Shown: positions 49,485-58,070, numbered from the stretch's first letter. The stretch: 64,000 bases of DNA from Hymenobacter sp. HSC-4F20 (GCF_019599275.1 NZ_JAHZTD010000005.1:46840-110839), one strand, 5' to 3'. The notes: a model not told the origin generated them from the letters alone. Program-made: numbers and translations.

Positions 49485-51131
49485 ATGCCAGACCGAACCC
49501 CCACTTCCGCGGCTGCCACTACGGCCAAGTTCATTTTCGTAACGGGCGGCGTTACGTCCTCACTGGGTAAAGGCATCATCTCGGCCTCCCTGGCCAAGCT
49601 GCTGCAAGCCCGCGGCTTCCGGGTTACCATCCAGAAGTTCGACCCCTACATCAACATCGACCCCGGCACGCTCAACCCCTACGAGCACGGCGAATGTTAT
49701 GTAACCGACGACGGCGCCGAAACCGACCTCGACCTGGGCCACTACGAGCGGTTCCTGAACGTACCCACCTCCCAGGCCAACAACGTTACCACCGGCCGCA
49801 TCTACGACCACGTTATCCGGCAGGAGCGCGAAGGCGCCTACCTCGGCAAAACCGTGCAAGTGGTGCCCCACATCACCGACGAGATTAAGCGGCGCATGCT
49901 GCTGCTGGGCCAAACCGGCGAGTTCGACGTGGTGATTACCGAAATCGGGGGCTCCATTGGCGATATTGAGTCGCTGCCCTTTGTGGAGTCGGTGCGCCAG
50001 CTGCGCTGGGAACTGCCCGAAAACAGCTCCCTGGTAATTCACCTAACGCTGCTGCCCTACCTCAAGGCGGCGGGCGAGCTGAAAACCAAGCCTACCCAGC
50101 ACTCGGTGCGCGACCTGCGCAGCGCCGGCCTCCAGCCCGATATTCTGGTGTGCCGCTCGGAGTACCCGATTCCGGCCGAAATGCGCCGCAAAATCGCGTT
50201 GTTCTGCAACGTGAACATCAACTCCGTTATCGAGAGCCTTGACGCCGACAGCATTTACTCGGTGCCCCTGCTCATGCTGAAAGAGCACCTCGACGAGCGG
50301 GTTATCAAGAAGCTGAAGCTGCAGGGTGGCGCGCCCCAGCCCGACCTGGAAGCCTGGAAAGACTTCCTGGGCCGCCTGAAAAACCCCACCGAGGAAGTGA
50401 CGATTGCCCTGGTAGGGAAGTACGTAGAGCTACCCGATGCCTACAAGTCTATTAACGAAGCCTTCGTGCACGCCGGCGCACAGAACGAGTGCAAAGTGAC
50501 GGTGCGCAGCATTCAGTCGGACCACATCAACCCTGATAATGTGGCCCAGCTACTACACGGCGTAGATGGGGTGCTGGTAGCTCCCGGCTTTGGGGAGCGA
50601 GGCTTTGAAGGCAAGATTCTGGCCGTGAAGCACGTGCGCGAAAACAACATTCCGTTCTTCGGCATTTGCCTGGGCATGCAGGTAGCGGTAGTAGAGTTTG
50701 CCCGTAACGTGCTGGGGCTGAAAGAAGCTTCGTCTACGGAGATGAACGCCCAGACGCCCGACCCGGTCATTGCCATGATGGAGGAGCAGAAAAATATCAC
50801 CCAGAAAGGTGGTACCATGCGCCTTGGCGCCTACGACTGCGAGCTGCGCAAGGGCTCGAAAGCGGCCAAAGCCTACGGCCGCAACCACATCAGCGAGCGG
50901 CACCGCCACCGCTACGAGTTCAACAACGAGTACCTGAAGCGCTACGAGGAAGCCGGCATGGTCGCCTCGGGCCTCAACCCTGATACCGGCCTGGTAGAAG
51001 TGGTAGAAATTCAGAACCACCCGTGGTTTGTAGCCGGCCAGTTTCACCCGGAGCTGAAAAGCACCGTCCAGAATCCGCACCCCCTGTTTGTGCGCTTTGT
51101 GCGCGCCGCTATCCAGAACCGCAAGGGGTAG
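49485..51131 (+). CDS. pyrG: CTP synthase
   Basis: 548 residues. The synthase domain opens K-F-I-F-V-T-G-G-V-T-S-S-L-G-K-G-I and has the I-N-I-D-P-G-T-L-N-P-Y-E-H-G-E motif. The glutaminase domain has nucleophile Cys in F-F-G-I-C-L-G-M-Q and the His/Glu of Q-F-H-P-E. It makes CTP from UTP, ATP and glutamine. ATG 49485 is chosen over a TTG four codons upstream because of family N-termini and promoter spacing. pyrG next to yidC is a common order in Bacteroidota. Confidence 0.98.
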   Translation: MPDRTPTSAAATTAKFIFVTGGVTSSLGKGIISASLAKLLQARGFRVTIQKFDPYINIDPGTLNPYEHGECYVTDDGAETDLDLGHYERFLNVPTSQANNVTTGRIYDHVIRQEREGAYLGKTVQVVPHITDEIKRRMLLLGQTGEFDVVITEIGGSIGDIESLPFVESVRQLRWELPENSSLVIHLTLLPYLKAAGELKTKPTQHSVRDLRSAGLQPDILVCRSEYPIPAEMRRKIALFCNVNINSVIESLDADSIYSVPLLMLKEHLDERVIKKLKLQGGAPQPDLEAWKDFLGRLKNPTEEVTIALVGKYVELPDAYKSINEAFVHAGAQNECKVTVRSIQSDHINPDNVAQLLHGVDGVLVAPGFGERGFEGKILAVKHVRENNIPFFGICLGMQVAVVEFARNVLGLKEASSTEMNAQTPDPVIAMMEEQKNITQKGGTMRLGAYDCELRKGSKAAKAYGRNHISERHRHRYEFNNEYLKRYEEAGMVASGLNPDTGLVEVVEIQNHPWFVAGQFHPELKSTVQNPHPLFVRFVRAAIQNRKG

Positions 51132-51449
51132 GAAGCAATGAATAGGAAGTGGTGAACTGATGAGTTACTCCTCTTCCTCAGACCACCAGCTTGTCATGCT
51201 GAGCTTGGCGCAGCTTTTCTCTCGCAGACCAATTCAAGTAAGTTGGTGTTGCAGGAAAGAGGCCGCGGCAAGCTCAGCATGACGTGTTTTCAGCACTTCC
51301 CTACCCCTCTATTTCACCTTTATACCTGACAAAAGCGCCGGCGCGAAAAATATTCGCCTGACAAGTCCGACCTTTGGGGCAGCACCGCCGGATTTTTGCT
51401 GGCGGTGCGCCTTCTCACCTTCCCTTTATTTGCCTTCACTAGTATCTGA
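51132..51449. other. pyrG-yidC intergenic region with an inverted-repeat element
   Basis: 318 bases. They contain the GTCATGCTGAGCTTG inverted repeat (51193-51283) and, further right, a weak -7-like word (GACCTTTG near 51369) that may serve yidC. No gene is seen. Confidence 0.4.
51193..51283. repeat. Dispersed inverted-repeat element, GTCATGCTGAGC type
   Basis: Perfect 15-bp ends GTCATGCTGAGCTTG/CAAGCTCAGCATGAC, with partial inner pairing (GACCAA with TTGGTG, and further bases). Third copy of the family also seen at 17453 and 46528. Confidence 0.8.
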
Positions 51450-53327
51450 ATGGACCGAAATTCAGCAATAGGCCTCTTCCTGATGGCGGCCTTGCTCCTG
51501 ATTTACCTGCAGTTTGCCCCCAAGCCGAAACCGGAGCCTGCGCCTCAGCCCGCCAAAACCGCCGCGGCCGCCCCAGGTACCACGCCCGCCGCTCCTGATT
51601 CTGCCGTGCTGGCCCGGCAGTTGGGGTCGTTTGCAGGAGCTGCGCAAGGCACTGCCCAGACTACCCAGCTCCAGAACGAAAACCTTACCATCACTTTCTC
51701 CTCGAAGGGAGGCCGGGTGGAAGCTGTGCGTCTGAACAAGTACAAGACGTTCCGCGGGCAGCCCCTGGATTTGCTGGATGCCCAGAGCGCCCAGCTGGAT
51801 ACGCGCTTCCGCACCACCGATGGCCGCCAGATTAAGCTGTCGGACCTGTACTTCCGCCCTGAGCCCCAGGGTAGCAACGCCCTTCGCTTTGTGGCCGATG
51901 TAGCTGGTGGTCAGATTGAGCAGCTGTATACGCTGCCGGCCAATAGCTTTGAGCTAAGCTATACTCTGCGCTTCAACGGCCTGAACAATGCCATTGCCCA
52001 AGAGCCCCTGACGTTCACCTTCCTCGACCGGGTGCGCCAGACGGAGAAGATGGCCAAACAGAACCGCAACCACACCACCATCAACCACTACCTCGTTTCG
52101 GGCGATTTTGCGATGGCCGAGGCCTCGGAAAAACCGGAAGAAGTGAAGGTTGCCGAGCCATTGAAGTGGGCAGCGCACAAGCACGACTTCTTCGTGGCCG
52201 GCATCATTGCTGATAAAGAATTCAGCAACGGGCAGTTCAACTCCACCGTTGACCTGAACGACACGACCTTCATCAAGACCCTGAGCACGACGCTGACCAT
52301 TCCGGCCGCCGATGTGCAGCAGGGCAACGCCAAATTCCGCTTCTACTTCGGCCCTAACTCCTACAACATCCTGAAGGAAGTTACGCCAGGCTTCGACCGG
52401 AACGTGTACCTGGGCTGGGGCTTGTTCCGCTGGGTAAACCAGTTCGTGATTCTGCCGGTGTTCCATGTGCTGGAGAAGTTTGTCAGCTCCTACGGCATCA
52501 TCATCGCCCTGCTGGTAGTGCTGATTAAGCTGGTGACCTGGCCCCTAACGTACAAAACGTACGAGTCGCAGGCCAAGATGAAGGTGCTGAAGCCGGAGCT
52601 GGATGCCATCAAGGAGAAGTACCCTGATGATGCCATGAAGCAGCAGCAGGAGCAGATGAAGCTGTACCAGACCATGGGGGCATCGCCGCTGAGCGGTTGC
52701 ATACCCACGCTGCTCACCATCCCGATTCTGTTTGCCATGTTCCAGTTCTTCCCCAACGCTATTGAGCTGCGGCAGGAGCACTTCCTGTGGGCGAATGACC
52801 TGAGCACCTACGACGACCTGATTAAGCTGCCGTTCACCGTGCCTTTCCTCGGAAACCACATCAGCTTGTTTACGCTGCTGATGACGATTTCGACGCTGGC
52901 CATGACCTACCAGACCAACCAGAACAACCCCACGGCCATGCAGGGCCCGATGAAGTTCTACAGCTACCTGATGCCGCTGATTTTCTTCTTCGTGCTGAAT
53001 GACTTCGCCGCTGGCCTGACTTGGTACTACCTCGTTTCTAACCTGGTAACCCTGGGTCAGCAGGCGCTTACCCGCCGCTTCGTCGACGACACGAAGGTGC
53101 GTGCTAAGCTGGAAGCCAACAAGGTGAAGAACAAGGACAAGAAGCCCTCCGGCTTCGGGGCTCGCCTGGCCGATGCCATGAAAGCCGCCCAGGAAAAAGA
53201 AGCCCAGGCCCGCCAGGGTGGAGGCCGCCCTGCCGCCGCCGATGACAAGGACGACGCGGATACGGAGCCTGGCACTGGCGCCTCGGATATCTCGCCCAAG
53301 CGCCCCCGCAAAACGCGCCGCTCGTAA
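51450..53327 (+). CDS. yidC: Membrane protein insertase YidC
   Basis: 625 residues, as expected for the long periplasmic form. It starts MDRNSAIGLFLMAALLLIYLQF, then a Pro/Ala-rich linker and a periplasmic beta-sandwich (about 70-340, beginning L-T-I-T-F-S-S-K-G-G-R-V). Five C-terminal helices carry Y-G-I-I-I-A-L-L-V-V-L-I-K-L-V-T-W-P-L-T and S-P-L-S-G-C-I-P-T-L-L-T-I-P-I-L, typical of the 60KD_IMP core. The basic tail (P-K-R-P-R-K-T-R-R-S) would contact ribosomes. It inserts proteins into the inner membrane with or without SecYEG. Confidence 0.98.
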   Translation: MDRNSAIGLFLMAALLLIYLQFAPKPKPEPAPQPAKTAAAAPGTTPAAPDSAVLARQLGSFAGAAQGTAQTTQLQNENLTITFSSKGGRVEAVRLNKYKTFRGQPLDLLDAQSAQLDTRFRTTDGRQIKLSDLYFRPEPQGSNALRFVADVAGGQIEQLYTLPANSFELSYTLRFNGLNNAIAQEPLTFTFLDRVRQTEKMAKQNRNHTTINHYLVSGDFAMAEASEKPEEVKVAEPLKWAAHKHDFFVAGIIADKEFSNGQFNSTVDLNDTTFIKTLSTTLTIPAADVQQGNAKFRFYFGPNSYNILKEVTPGFDRNVYLGWGLFRWVNQFVILPVFHVLEKFVSSYGIIIALLVVLIKLVTWPLTYKTYESQAKMKVLKPELDAIKEKYPDDAMKQQQEQMKLYQTMGASPLSGCIPTLLTIPILFAMFQFFPNAIELRQEHFLWANDLSTYDDLIKLPFTVPFLGNHISLFTLLMTISTLAMTYQTNQNNPTAMQGPMKFYSYLMPLIFFFVLNDFAAGLTWYYLVSNLVTLGQQALTRRFVDDTKVRAKLEANKVKNKDKKPSGFGARLADAMKAAQEKEAQARQGGGRPAAADDKDDADTEPGTGASDISPKRPRKTRRS

Positions 53328-53331
53328 TTCG

Positions 53332-53400
53332 GAGTGCCCGCAAAAACAGCAACGCCCCGCAGCTTCTGGCCGCGGGGCGTTGCTGTTTTTGCGGGCACTC
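53332..53400. terminator. 29-bp perfect hairpin after yidC
   Basis: Arms 53332-53360 and 53372-53400 are perfect complements (outer ends GAGTGCCCGC...; an A5/T5 run is inside the stem), spacer 11 bases. It is the longest perfect stem in the window and could terminate on either strand. Confidence 0.82.
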
Positions 53401-53411
53401 GCCACATCTGC

Positions 53412-53551
53412 CCGGTCTGACACTGGAGGCACCCGACCGGTTGGCTCCGTGCTGACTTCTGGCCGCTGGGGTCTGCGGCCGTGAGGGGGTAGGATTGTTT
53501 TGGTTAGTGGCGCGGGCGTCAACTAGTCGGGTGCCTCCAGTGTCGGACCGG
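53412..53551. repeat. 26-bp inverted repeat with an 88-base spacer
   Basis: Arms 53412-53437 and 53526-53551 pair at 25 of 26 positions (CCGGTCTGACACTGGAGGCA and its near complement). The spacer has no coding potential. It follows the yidC hairpin directly and has the shape of a small non-autonomous element, but no target duplication could be assigned. Confidence 0.65.
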
Positions 53552-53563
53552 ATCCGGTGGCGG

Positions 53564-55237
53564 CTACTTTTTCCGCACGCGCTCCAGCAGAAGCTGATTC
53601 ATGGGATTAGGAGTGAGTCCCTGGACGTTGTTCTGAGTTAGCCGCACTACCTCATCATAGTACACCGCTACCACAGGGCTTTCTTCCACCACGATGCGGT
53701 CCATCTGCTGATAGAGGGCGTAGCGCTTGGCGGCATCCTGCTCCAGTTTGGCCTGCTCGTAAAGCCGGTCGTAAGTGGCGCTTTTGAAGTGCGTTTTGTT
53801 AGGACCGGCCGGGGCGAAGTTCTTGCTGTAAAATAGGGCCAAGTAGTTTTCTGCGTCGGGGTAGTCGCCCAGCCAGCTGCGGGTGAAAAAGGCGGCCCGG
53901 CCGTTGTCAATCAGCTCCCCGTGGGCCGCGCCCTGGTTCACATCGATTTCTACCTGCACCCCTACTTCGGCCCACTTTTTCTGGTAGTACTCGCAGAACT
54001 CCTTGGTTTCGGCCACCGTGCTTAGGCGCAGCCGCAAGGGTTTACCGGGGCCGTAGCCAGCCGCCCGCAGCAACTGCCGGGCTTTGTCGGGTTGGTAGGT
54101 GTAGCCGGGCACCTTTTGCTGATCGAAGGAGGGTAGCGAGGCAGGCACGAAACCCGAGTTGCCGGGCTTGCCCACGTTATTGAGAAAGTAAGCTAGGAAC
54201 TCGGGCTTGTTGAGGGCATAGTTCAGGGCTTGGCGCACGCGCTTGTCCTGGAGGGCCCGGCCGGTTTCGGCGTTGTCGCCGCGTAGGTTCTTGAGGTCCT
54301 GCTGCATACCCAGGTACTCGGTATTAAGGTAGGGCACTTTCTGTAGTCGGAACTTGCCCCGGAAGTCTTCGCGCACCGTCCCATCGGGGTACATAATCAA
54401 GTCGCGGGAGCCCGAGCGGATGCCGCTCAGGAAATCCAGCTTGCCCTGCATAAAGGTCAGGAACTCCGTCTTTCGGTCCTGAATAAAGCTGATCTGCACG
54501 GCATCCAGGTAGGGCAGACGCCGGCCTTGGGCATCTTTCTTCCAGTAGCGCGGGTTGCGGTGGTAGATGATGGCGTTGCCTTCGTCCCACTCCTTGAACC
54601 GAAACGGGCCGCTACCTACCGGGTGTTCCCGAAAGTCCTTGCCATACTTCTGTACGGCCTCCCGCGGCACCACATAGGCGTAGGGCATGGTCAGAATGCC
54701 CAGAAACGGAATAAAGGGTTCCTTCAGGTGAATGCGCAAAGTAGAGTCGTTTACCGCCACAAAGCACGTATCAGAAGGCTCTCCGTCGGCCTTTTCCAGC
54801 ACCTTCCCCCGGAAAATCCAGCCGCCGGGGCTTGCCGTAGCTCCGTCCAGTAACCGCCGGAAGCTATACACGAAATCCTGGGCCGTTACGCGCCTACCCT
54901 TGCCACCTGGGAAAACCTCGGCGTCGTGAAAGAACACGTCGGGCCGCAGCGTGAAAGTGTATTGCCGACCGTCCGGGCTGATGTCGTAGTGGCGTGCGAC
55001 CGAAGGGCCGGGCTTGAGGCTGTCGTCGAGCTCCACTAGTCCGTTGTAGAGCTGAGTCACGGCCCAGGTATTGGCCTGATTGCGGGCAAAAGCTGGGTCG
55101 AGGGACGTTAGGCTTTCCGGCTGGTTGTAGCGAAACACCCGGCGCGCATCAGTGGTAGAAGTCGGTTCGGAACAGCCCGTGAGCAGGCTGGTCAGGAGCA
55201 AAGCAAAACCGGCAACACGGCGCGAAAACGAAAGCAT
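53564..55237 (-). CDS. Family 5 peptide-binding lipoprotein of an ABC importer
   Basis: 557 residues from ATG 55237. Lipobox L-L-T-G-C at residue 22; an upstream extension of 82 codons overlaps the divergent promoter and is rejected. The SBP_bac_5 fold shows Y-N-Q-P-E-S-L-T-S-L-D-P-A-F, L-Y-N-G-L-V-E-L-D, F-T-L-R-P-D-V-F-F-H-D, V-G-S-G-P-F-R-F-K-E-W and A-L-N-Y-A-L-N-K-P-E. It should bind oligopeptides outside the inner membrane; no permease or ATPase genes are next to it, so its transporter lies elsewhere. Confidence 0.93.
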   Translation of the reverse strand: MLSFSRRVAGFALLLTSLLTGCSEPTSTTDARRVFRYNQPESLTSLDPAFARNQANTWAVTQLYNGLVELDDSLKPGPSVARHYDISPDGRQYTFTLRPDVFFHDAEVFPGGKGRRVTAQDFVYSFRRLLDGATASPGGWIFRGKVLEKADGEPSDTCFVAVNDSTLRIHLKEPFIPFLGILTMPYAYVVPREAVQKYGKDFREHPVGSGPFRFKEWDEGNAIIYHRNPRYWKKDAQGRRLPYLDAVQISFIQDRKTEFLTFMQGKLDFLSGIRSGSRDLIMYPDGTVREDFRGKFRLQKVPYLNTEYLGMQQDLKNLRGDNAETGRALQDKRVRQALNYALNKPEFLAYFLNNVGKPGNSGFVPASLPSFDQQKVPGYTYQPDKARQLLRAAGYGPGKPLRLRLSTVAETKEFCEYYQKKWAEVGVQVEIDVNQGAAHGELIDNGRAAFFTRSWLGDYPDAENYLALFYSKNFAPAGPNKTHFKSATYDRLYEQAKLEQDAAKRYALYQQMDRIVVEESPVVAVYYDEVVRLTQNNVQGLTPNPMNQLLLERVRKK

Positions 55238-55255
55238 GGGAACGGCGAAACAGTG

Positions 55256-55263
55256 TATATTTG
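55256..55263 (+). promoter_or_regulatory. -7 box (TATATTTG) for the UPF0173 gene
   Basis: An exact TAnnTTTG match, 58 bases upstream of ATG 55322. It abuts the minus-strand box at 55264 with no base between them. Confidence 0.5.
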
Positions 55264-55271
55264 CAAAGGTA
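55264..55271 (-). promoter_or_regulatory. -7 box (TACCTTTG) for the peptide-binding lipoprotein
   Basis: An exact TAnnTTTG match on the minus strand, ending 26 bases upstream of ATG 55237. It is back-to-back with the plus-strand box at 55256. Confidence 0.5.
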
Positions 55272-55321
55272 TCCCACATCCGGGGTTTGCAGCTACTGCG
55301 CTGCTTAACTACCCTTTCCTT

Positions 55322-56002
55322 ATGAACCTGACCTACTACGGCCACGCATGCTTCCTGCTGGAAGCCGGTGGCAGCAAAGTGCTCTTCGACCCCTTCATCC
55401 GCCATAACCCCCTGGCTCAGGATGTTGAGGTAGATAAAATTGAGGCTGATTTCATCCTGCTCAGCCACGGTCACGGCGACCATGTGGGCGACGTGGAGGA
55501 AATTGGTCAGCGCACGGGCGCCGAGTTGCTAGGCATGGTAGAAGTACTGGGCTGGTTTGGTCAGAAAGGCCTGAAAGCCACCTACGCCATGAACCTGGGC
55601 GGCACCGTGAAGCTACCCTTCGGCTCCGTGAAGATGGTAGCAGCGGCGCACTCCAGCTCCATGCCCGATGGCTCGTACGGCGGTCTGGCCGCTGGCTTCG
55701 TTATCGAAACGGAAGGCAAAACCTTCTACTTTGCCGGCGACACGGCTCTTACCTACGACATGAAGATTATCGGGGAACGGCACCAGCTCGACTTTGCCAT
55801 CCTACCCATCGGCGGCCACTATACCATGGGCGTGGATGATGCCCTGATTGCCGCCGACTGGACCGGAGCATCGAAGGTTATTGGCATGCACTACGATACC
55901 TTCCCTCCCCTCGTCATCAACCACGACGAAGCCAAAGCCCAGGCGCAGCAGGCCGGCAAGGAACTGGTGCTGCTCGCCATTGGCGAAACCATTACGCTGT
56001 AA
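55322..56002 (+). CDS. UPF0173 metallo-beta-lactamase-fold hydrolase
   Basis: 226 residues from ATG 55322. The metal motif L-L-S-H-G-H-G-D-H-V-G-D, V-A-A-A-H-S-S-S, F-Y-F-A-G-D-T-A-L and I-G-M-H-Y-D-T give a full two-metal site. Start M-N-L-T-Y-Y-G-H-A-C-F is family-typical. Cytoplasmic hydrolase of the UPF0173/UlaG-like group; natural substrate unknown. It precedes parA by 94 bases. Confidence 0.93.
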   Translation: MNLTYYGHACFLLEAGGSKVLFDPFIRHNPLAQDVEVDKIEADFILLSHGHGDHVGDVEEIGQRTGAELLGMVEVLGWFGQKGLKATYAMNLGGTVKLPFGSVKMVAAAHSSSMPDGSYGGLAAGFVIETEGKTFYFAGDTALTYDMKIIGERHQLDFAILPIGGHYTMGVDDALIAADWTGASKVIGMHYDTFPPLVINHDEAKAQAQQAGKELVLLAIGETITL

Positions 56003-56096
56003 TACCAACTGCCGGCTACTGGCTGGCGGTTCATTCTTTTTGCATTACCTGAGACAAGCTAACAGCTAACCGCTAGTAGCTAACAGCTTCAACCAC

Positions 56097-56912
56097 ATGG
56101 GCAAAATCATTGCGGTAGCCAACCAAAAGGGCGGGGTCGGCAAAACCACCTCCTCGATTAACCTCGCGGCCTCGCTGGCGGCGCTGGAGTATCGGACCCT
56201 GCTCGTGGATGCCGACCCCCAGGCCAACGCTACCTCCGGCGTGGGCTTCGACCCGAAGGACATTCAGAACAGCATTTACGAGTGCATGGTGGATGGCATC
56301 AACGCTCAGGACATCATCCTGCAAACCACCCTGCTCCCCCACCTCGACCTGATTCCCTCCCATATTGACTTGGTAGGCGCTGAGGTGGAGATGATCAACC
56401 TGCCCAACCGGGAGGAAAAGATGAAGGAGGCCCTGCGCCCCCTCGCCGATCAGTACGACTTTATCATCATCGACTGCTCGCCTTCCCTGGGTCTGATTAC
56501 GGTGAATGCCCTGACGGCCGCGCACTCGGTTATCGTGCCGGTGCAGTGCGAGTACTTCGCCCTGGAAGGCTTGGGCAAGCTGCTCAACACCATTAAGATC
56601 ATTCAGAGCCGCCTGAACGAGGAGTTGGAAATTGAAGGCATTCTGCTGACGATGTACGACGTGCGCTTGCGCCTCTCCAACCAGGTAGTGGAAGAAGTAA
56701 AGCTGCACTTCCAACAGTTGGTGTTCGACACCATCATTCCGCGCAACGTGAAGCTGTCGGAGTCGCCGAGCTTTGGCATTCCGGTTATCCTGCACGATGC
56801 CGAGAGCAAGGGCAGCATCAGCTACCTCAACCTGGCCCGCGAAATCGTGGAAAAGAACATTGTATCGGCTGACCCTGAGCAGGAACAAGCTGCAGAAGAC
56901 ACGGCGGCCTAA
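56097..56912 (+). CDS. parA: Chromosome partitioning ATPase ParA
   Basis: 271 residues, the short chromosomal (Soj-type) form. Deviant Walker A K-G-G-V-G-K-T-T (residues 11-18, with the signature Lys11), Walker A' L-L-V-D-A-D-P-Q-A-N, and Walker B I-I-D-C-S-P-S-L-G. It binds DNA and ATP and moves the ParB-parS complex to separate chromosome origins. It ends at a terminator before parB, so the two genes are not strictly one unit. Confidence 0.97.
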   Translation: MGKIIAVANQKGGVGKTTSSINLAASLAALEYRTLLVDADPQANATSGVGFDPKDIQNSIYECMVDGINAQDIILQTTLLPHLDLIPSHIDLVGAEVEMINLPNREEKMKEALRPLADQYDFIIIDCSPSLGLITVNALTAAHSVIVPVQCEYFALEGLGKLLNTIKIIQSRLNEELEIEGILLTMYDVRLRLSNQVVEEVKLHFQQLVFDTIIPRNVKLSESPSFGIPVILHDAESKGSISYLNLAREIVEKNIVSADPEQEQAAEDTAA

Positions 56913-56943
56913 ATAAGTCGGTACCGCAAAAATCCGGTGCTTG

Positions 56944-56986
56944 AAAAGTCGGCCAGTTACTTAAGTAGCTGGCCGACTTTTATTTT
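56944..56986 (+). terminator. Terminator between parA and parB
   Basis: AAAAGTCGGCCAG pairs perfectly with CTGGCCGACTTTT; the 12 bases between are themselves nearly palindromic (TACTTAAGTA). TTTTATTTT follows. A strong intrinsic terminator. Confidence 0.88.
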
Positions 56987-56993
56987 ACCTCTA

Positions 56994-57023
56994 TGTTCCA
57001 CAATTTTTTTCTGGCGTGGAACA
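56994..57023. promoter_or_regulatory. Split parS-like half-sites upstream of parB
   Basis: TGTTCCAC (56994-57001) and its complement GTGGAACA (57016-57023) are each 7/8 identical to a half of the parS consensus TGTTTCACGTGAAACA, but separated by 14 A/T-rich bases where the real site has none. Location just before parB suggests ParB binding or autoregulation. A chance hairpin remains possible. Confidence 0.4.
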
Positions 57024-57051
57024 AAATTCCCCGGCATCCCGGGCGTTTGTG

Positions 57052-57059
57052 TATTTTTG
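57052..57059 (+). promoter_or_regulatory. -7 box (TATTTTTG) for parB
   Basis: An exact TAnnTTTG match, 46 bases upstream of ATG 57106, after the parA terminator. It gives parB and the genes after it their own start point. Confidence 0.5.
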
Positions 57060-57105
57060 AATCCCGCTTTCGTCCCGTGCTATTGGGCGAGGGCTGCTTG
57101 TAGGT

Positions 57106-58059
57106 ATGTCAGAGAAAAACGAAGAGAAGAATATGCCGGCTGCCGCTTCCGCCGCCAAGCGCAAAATCGGCGGTCTGGGCCGGGGGCTGAACGCGCTGAT
57201 TGAGGGCAGCTACGAGAAGAAAAGCGAGCGGCTGGGTCTGGTTCCGCACCCGGTGAACTCCGTGGGCCTGATTGCCGTGAGCCAGATTGAAGCCAACCCC
57301 TATCAGCCCCGTACCCACTTTGACCAGGCGGCGCTCCAGGAACTAGCGGAAAGCATTAAGCTCCAGGGCATTATCCAGCCGGTAACCCTGCGTCAGACGG
57401 GTACCAACGCCTACCAGCTTATTAGTGGGGAGCGGCGCTTGCAGGCCTCCAAGCTCGCTGGCCTCGATGCCATTCCGGCCTACATCCGCAAGGCCGACGA
57501 CCAGCAGATGCTGGAAATGGCTCTTATCGAGAACATTCAGCGCGAAAACCTGAATGCCATCGAAATTGCCCTCAGCTACCAGCGCCTGGTAAGCGAGTGT
57601 AACCTCAAGCAGGAGGAGCTCGGCGACCGGGTAGGCAAGAACCGCTCGACGGTAACCAACTACCTGCGCTTGCTTAAGCTACCACCCGATATTCAAATCG
57701 GCCTGCGCGACAACGTTATCAGCATGGGCCATGCCCGCGCCTTGGTGAACGTGGAAGACACGGCCCAGCAGCTCAATCTGTTCCGCCGCATCGTTGATGA
57801 AGATCTTTCTGTGCGACGCGTAGAGCAGTTGGTACGAAGCGGCGCCGGTGCTACCCCCGAAGCGGAAAAGAAACCTACCCAGGCTGCTGCCCCGGCAGTG
57901 CCACCGGCCGAGCTGAAGCGCGCTGAGCGCCACCTCTCGGAGCGCTTTGGCAGCCGGGTGTTGGTGAAGCCCGGGCCACAGGGGCGAGGCGAAATCAAAA
58001 TTGCCTTTGACTCGGTGGAAGATATGCAGCGCATCCTGCACATTCTGCAGCCAGCTTAA
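57106..58059 (+). CDS. parB: Chromosome partitioning protein ParB
   Basis: 317 residues. N-terminus K-I-G-G-L-G-R-G-L-N-A-L-I is the ParA-contact motif. The CTP-binding domain has N-P-Y-Q-P-R-T-H-F and the G-E-R-R-L-Q-A motif; the central helix-turn-helix is R-V-G-K-N-R-S-T-V-T-N-Y-L-R-L-L-K-L-P, which reads parS. After an Ala/Pro linker the C-terminus (R-A-E-R-H-L-S-E-R-F-G) is the dimerisation part. It loads on parS and slides as a CTP clamp. Confidence 0.97.
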   Translation: MSEKNEEKNMPAAASAAKRKIGGLGRGLNALIEGSYEKKSERLGLVPHPVNSVGLIAVSQIEANPYQPRTHFDQAALQELAESIKLQGIIQPVTLRQTGTNAYQLISGERRLQASKLAGLDAIPAYIRKADDQQMLEMALIENIQRENLNAIEIALSYQRLVSECNLKQEELGDRVGKNRSTVTNYLRLLKLPPDIQIGLRDNVISMGHARALVNVEDTAQQLNLFRRIVDEDLSVRRVEQLVRSGAGATPEAEKKPTQAAAPAVPPAELKRAERHLSERFGSRVLVKPGPQGRGEIKIAFDSVEDMQRILHILQPA

Positions 58060-58070
58060 AACAAGCGGAG

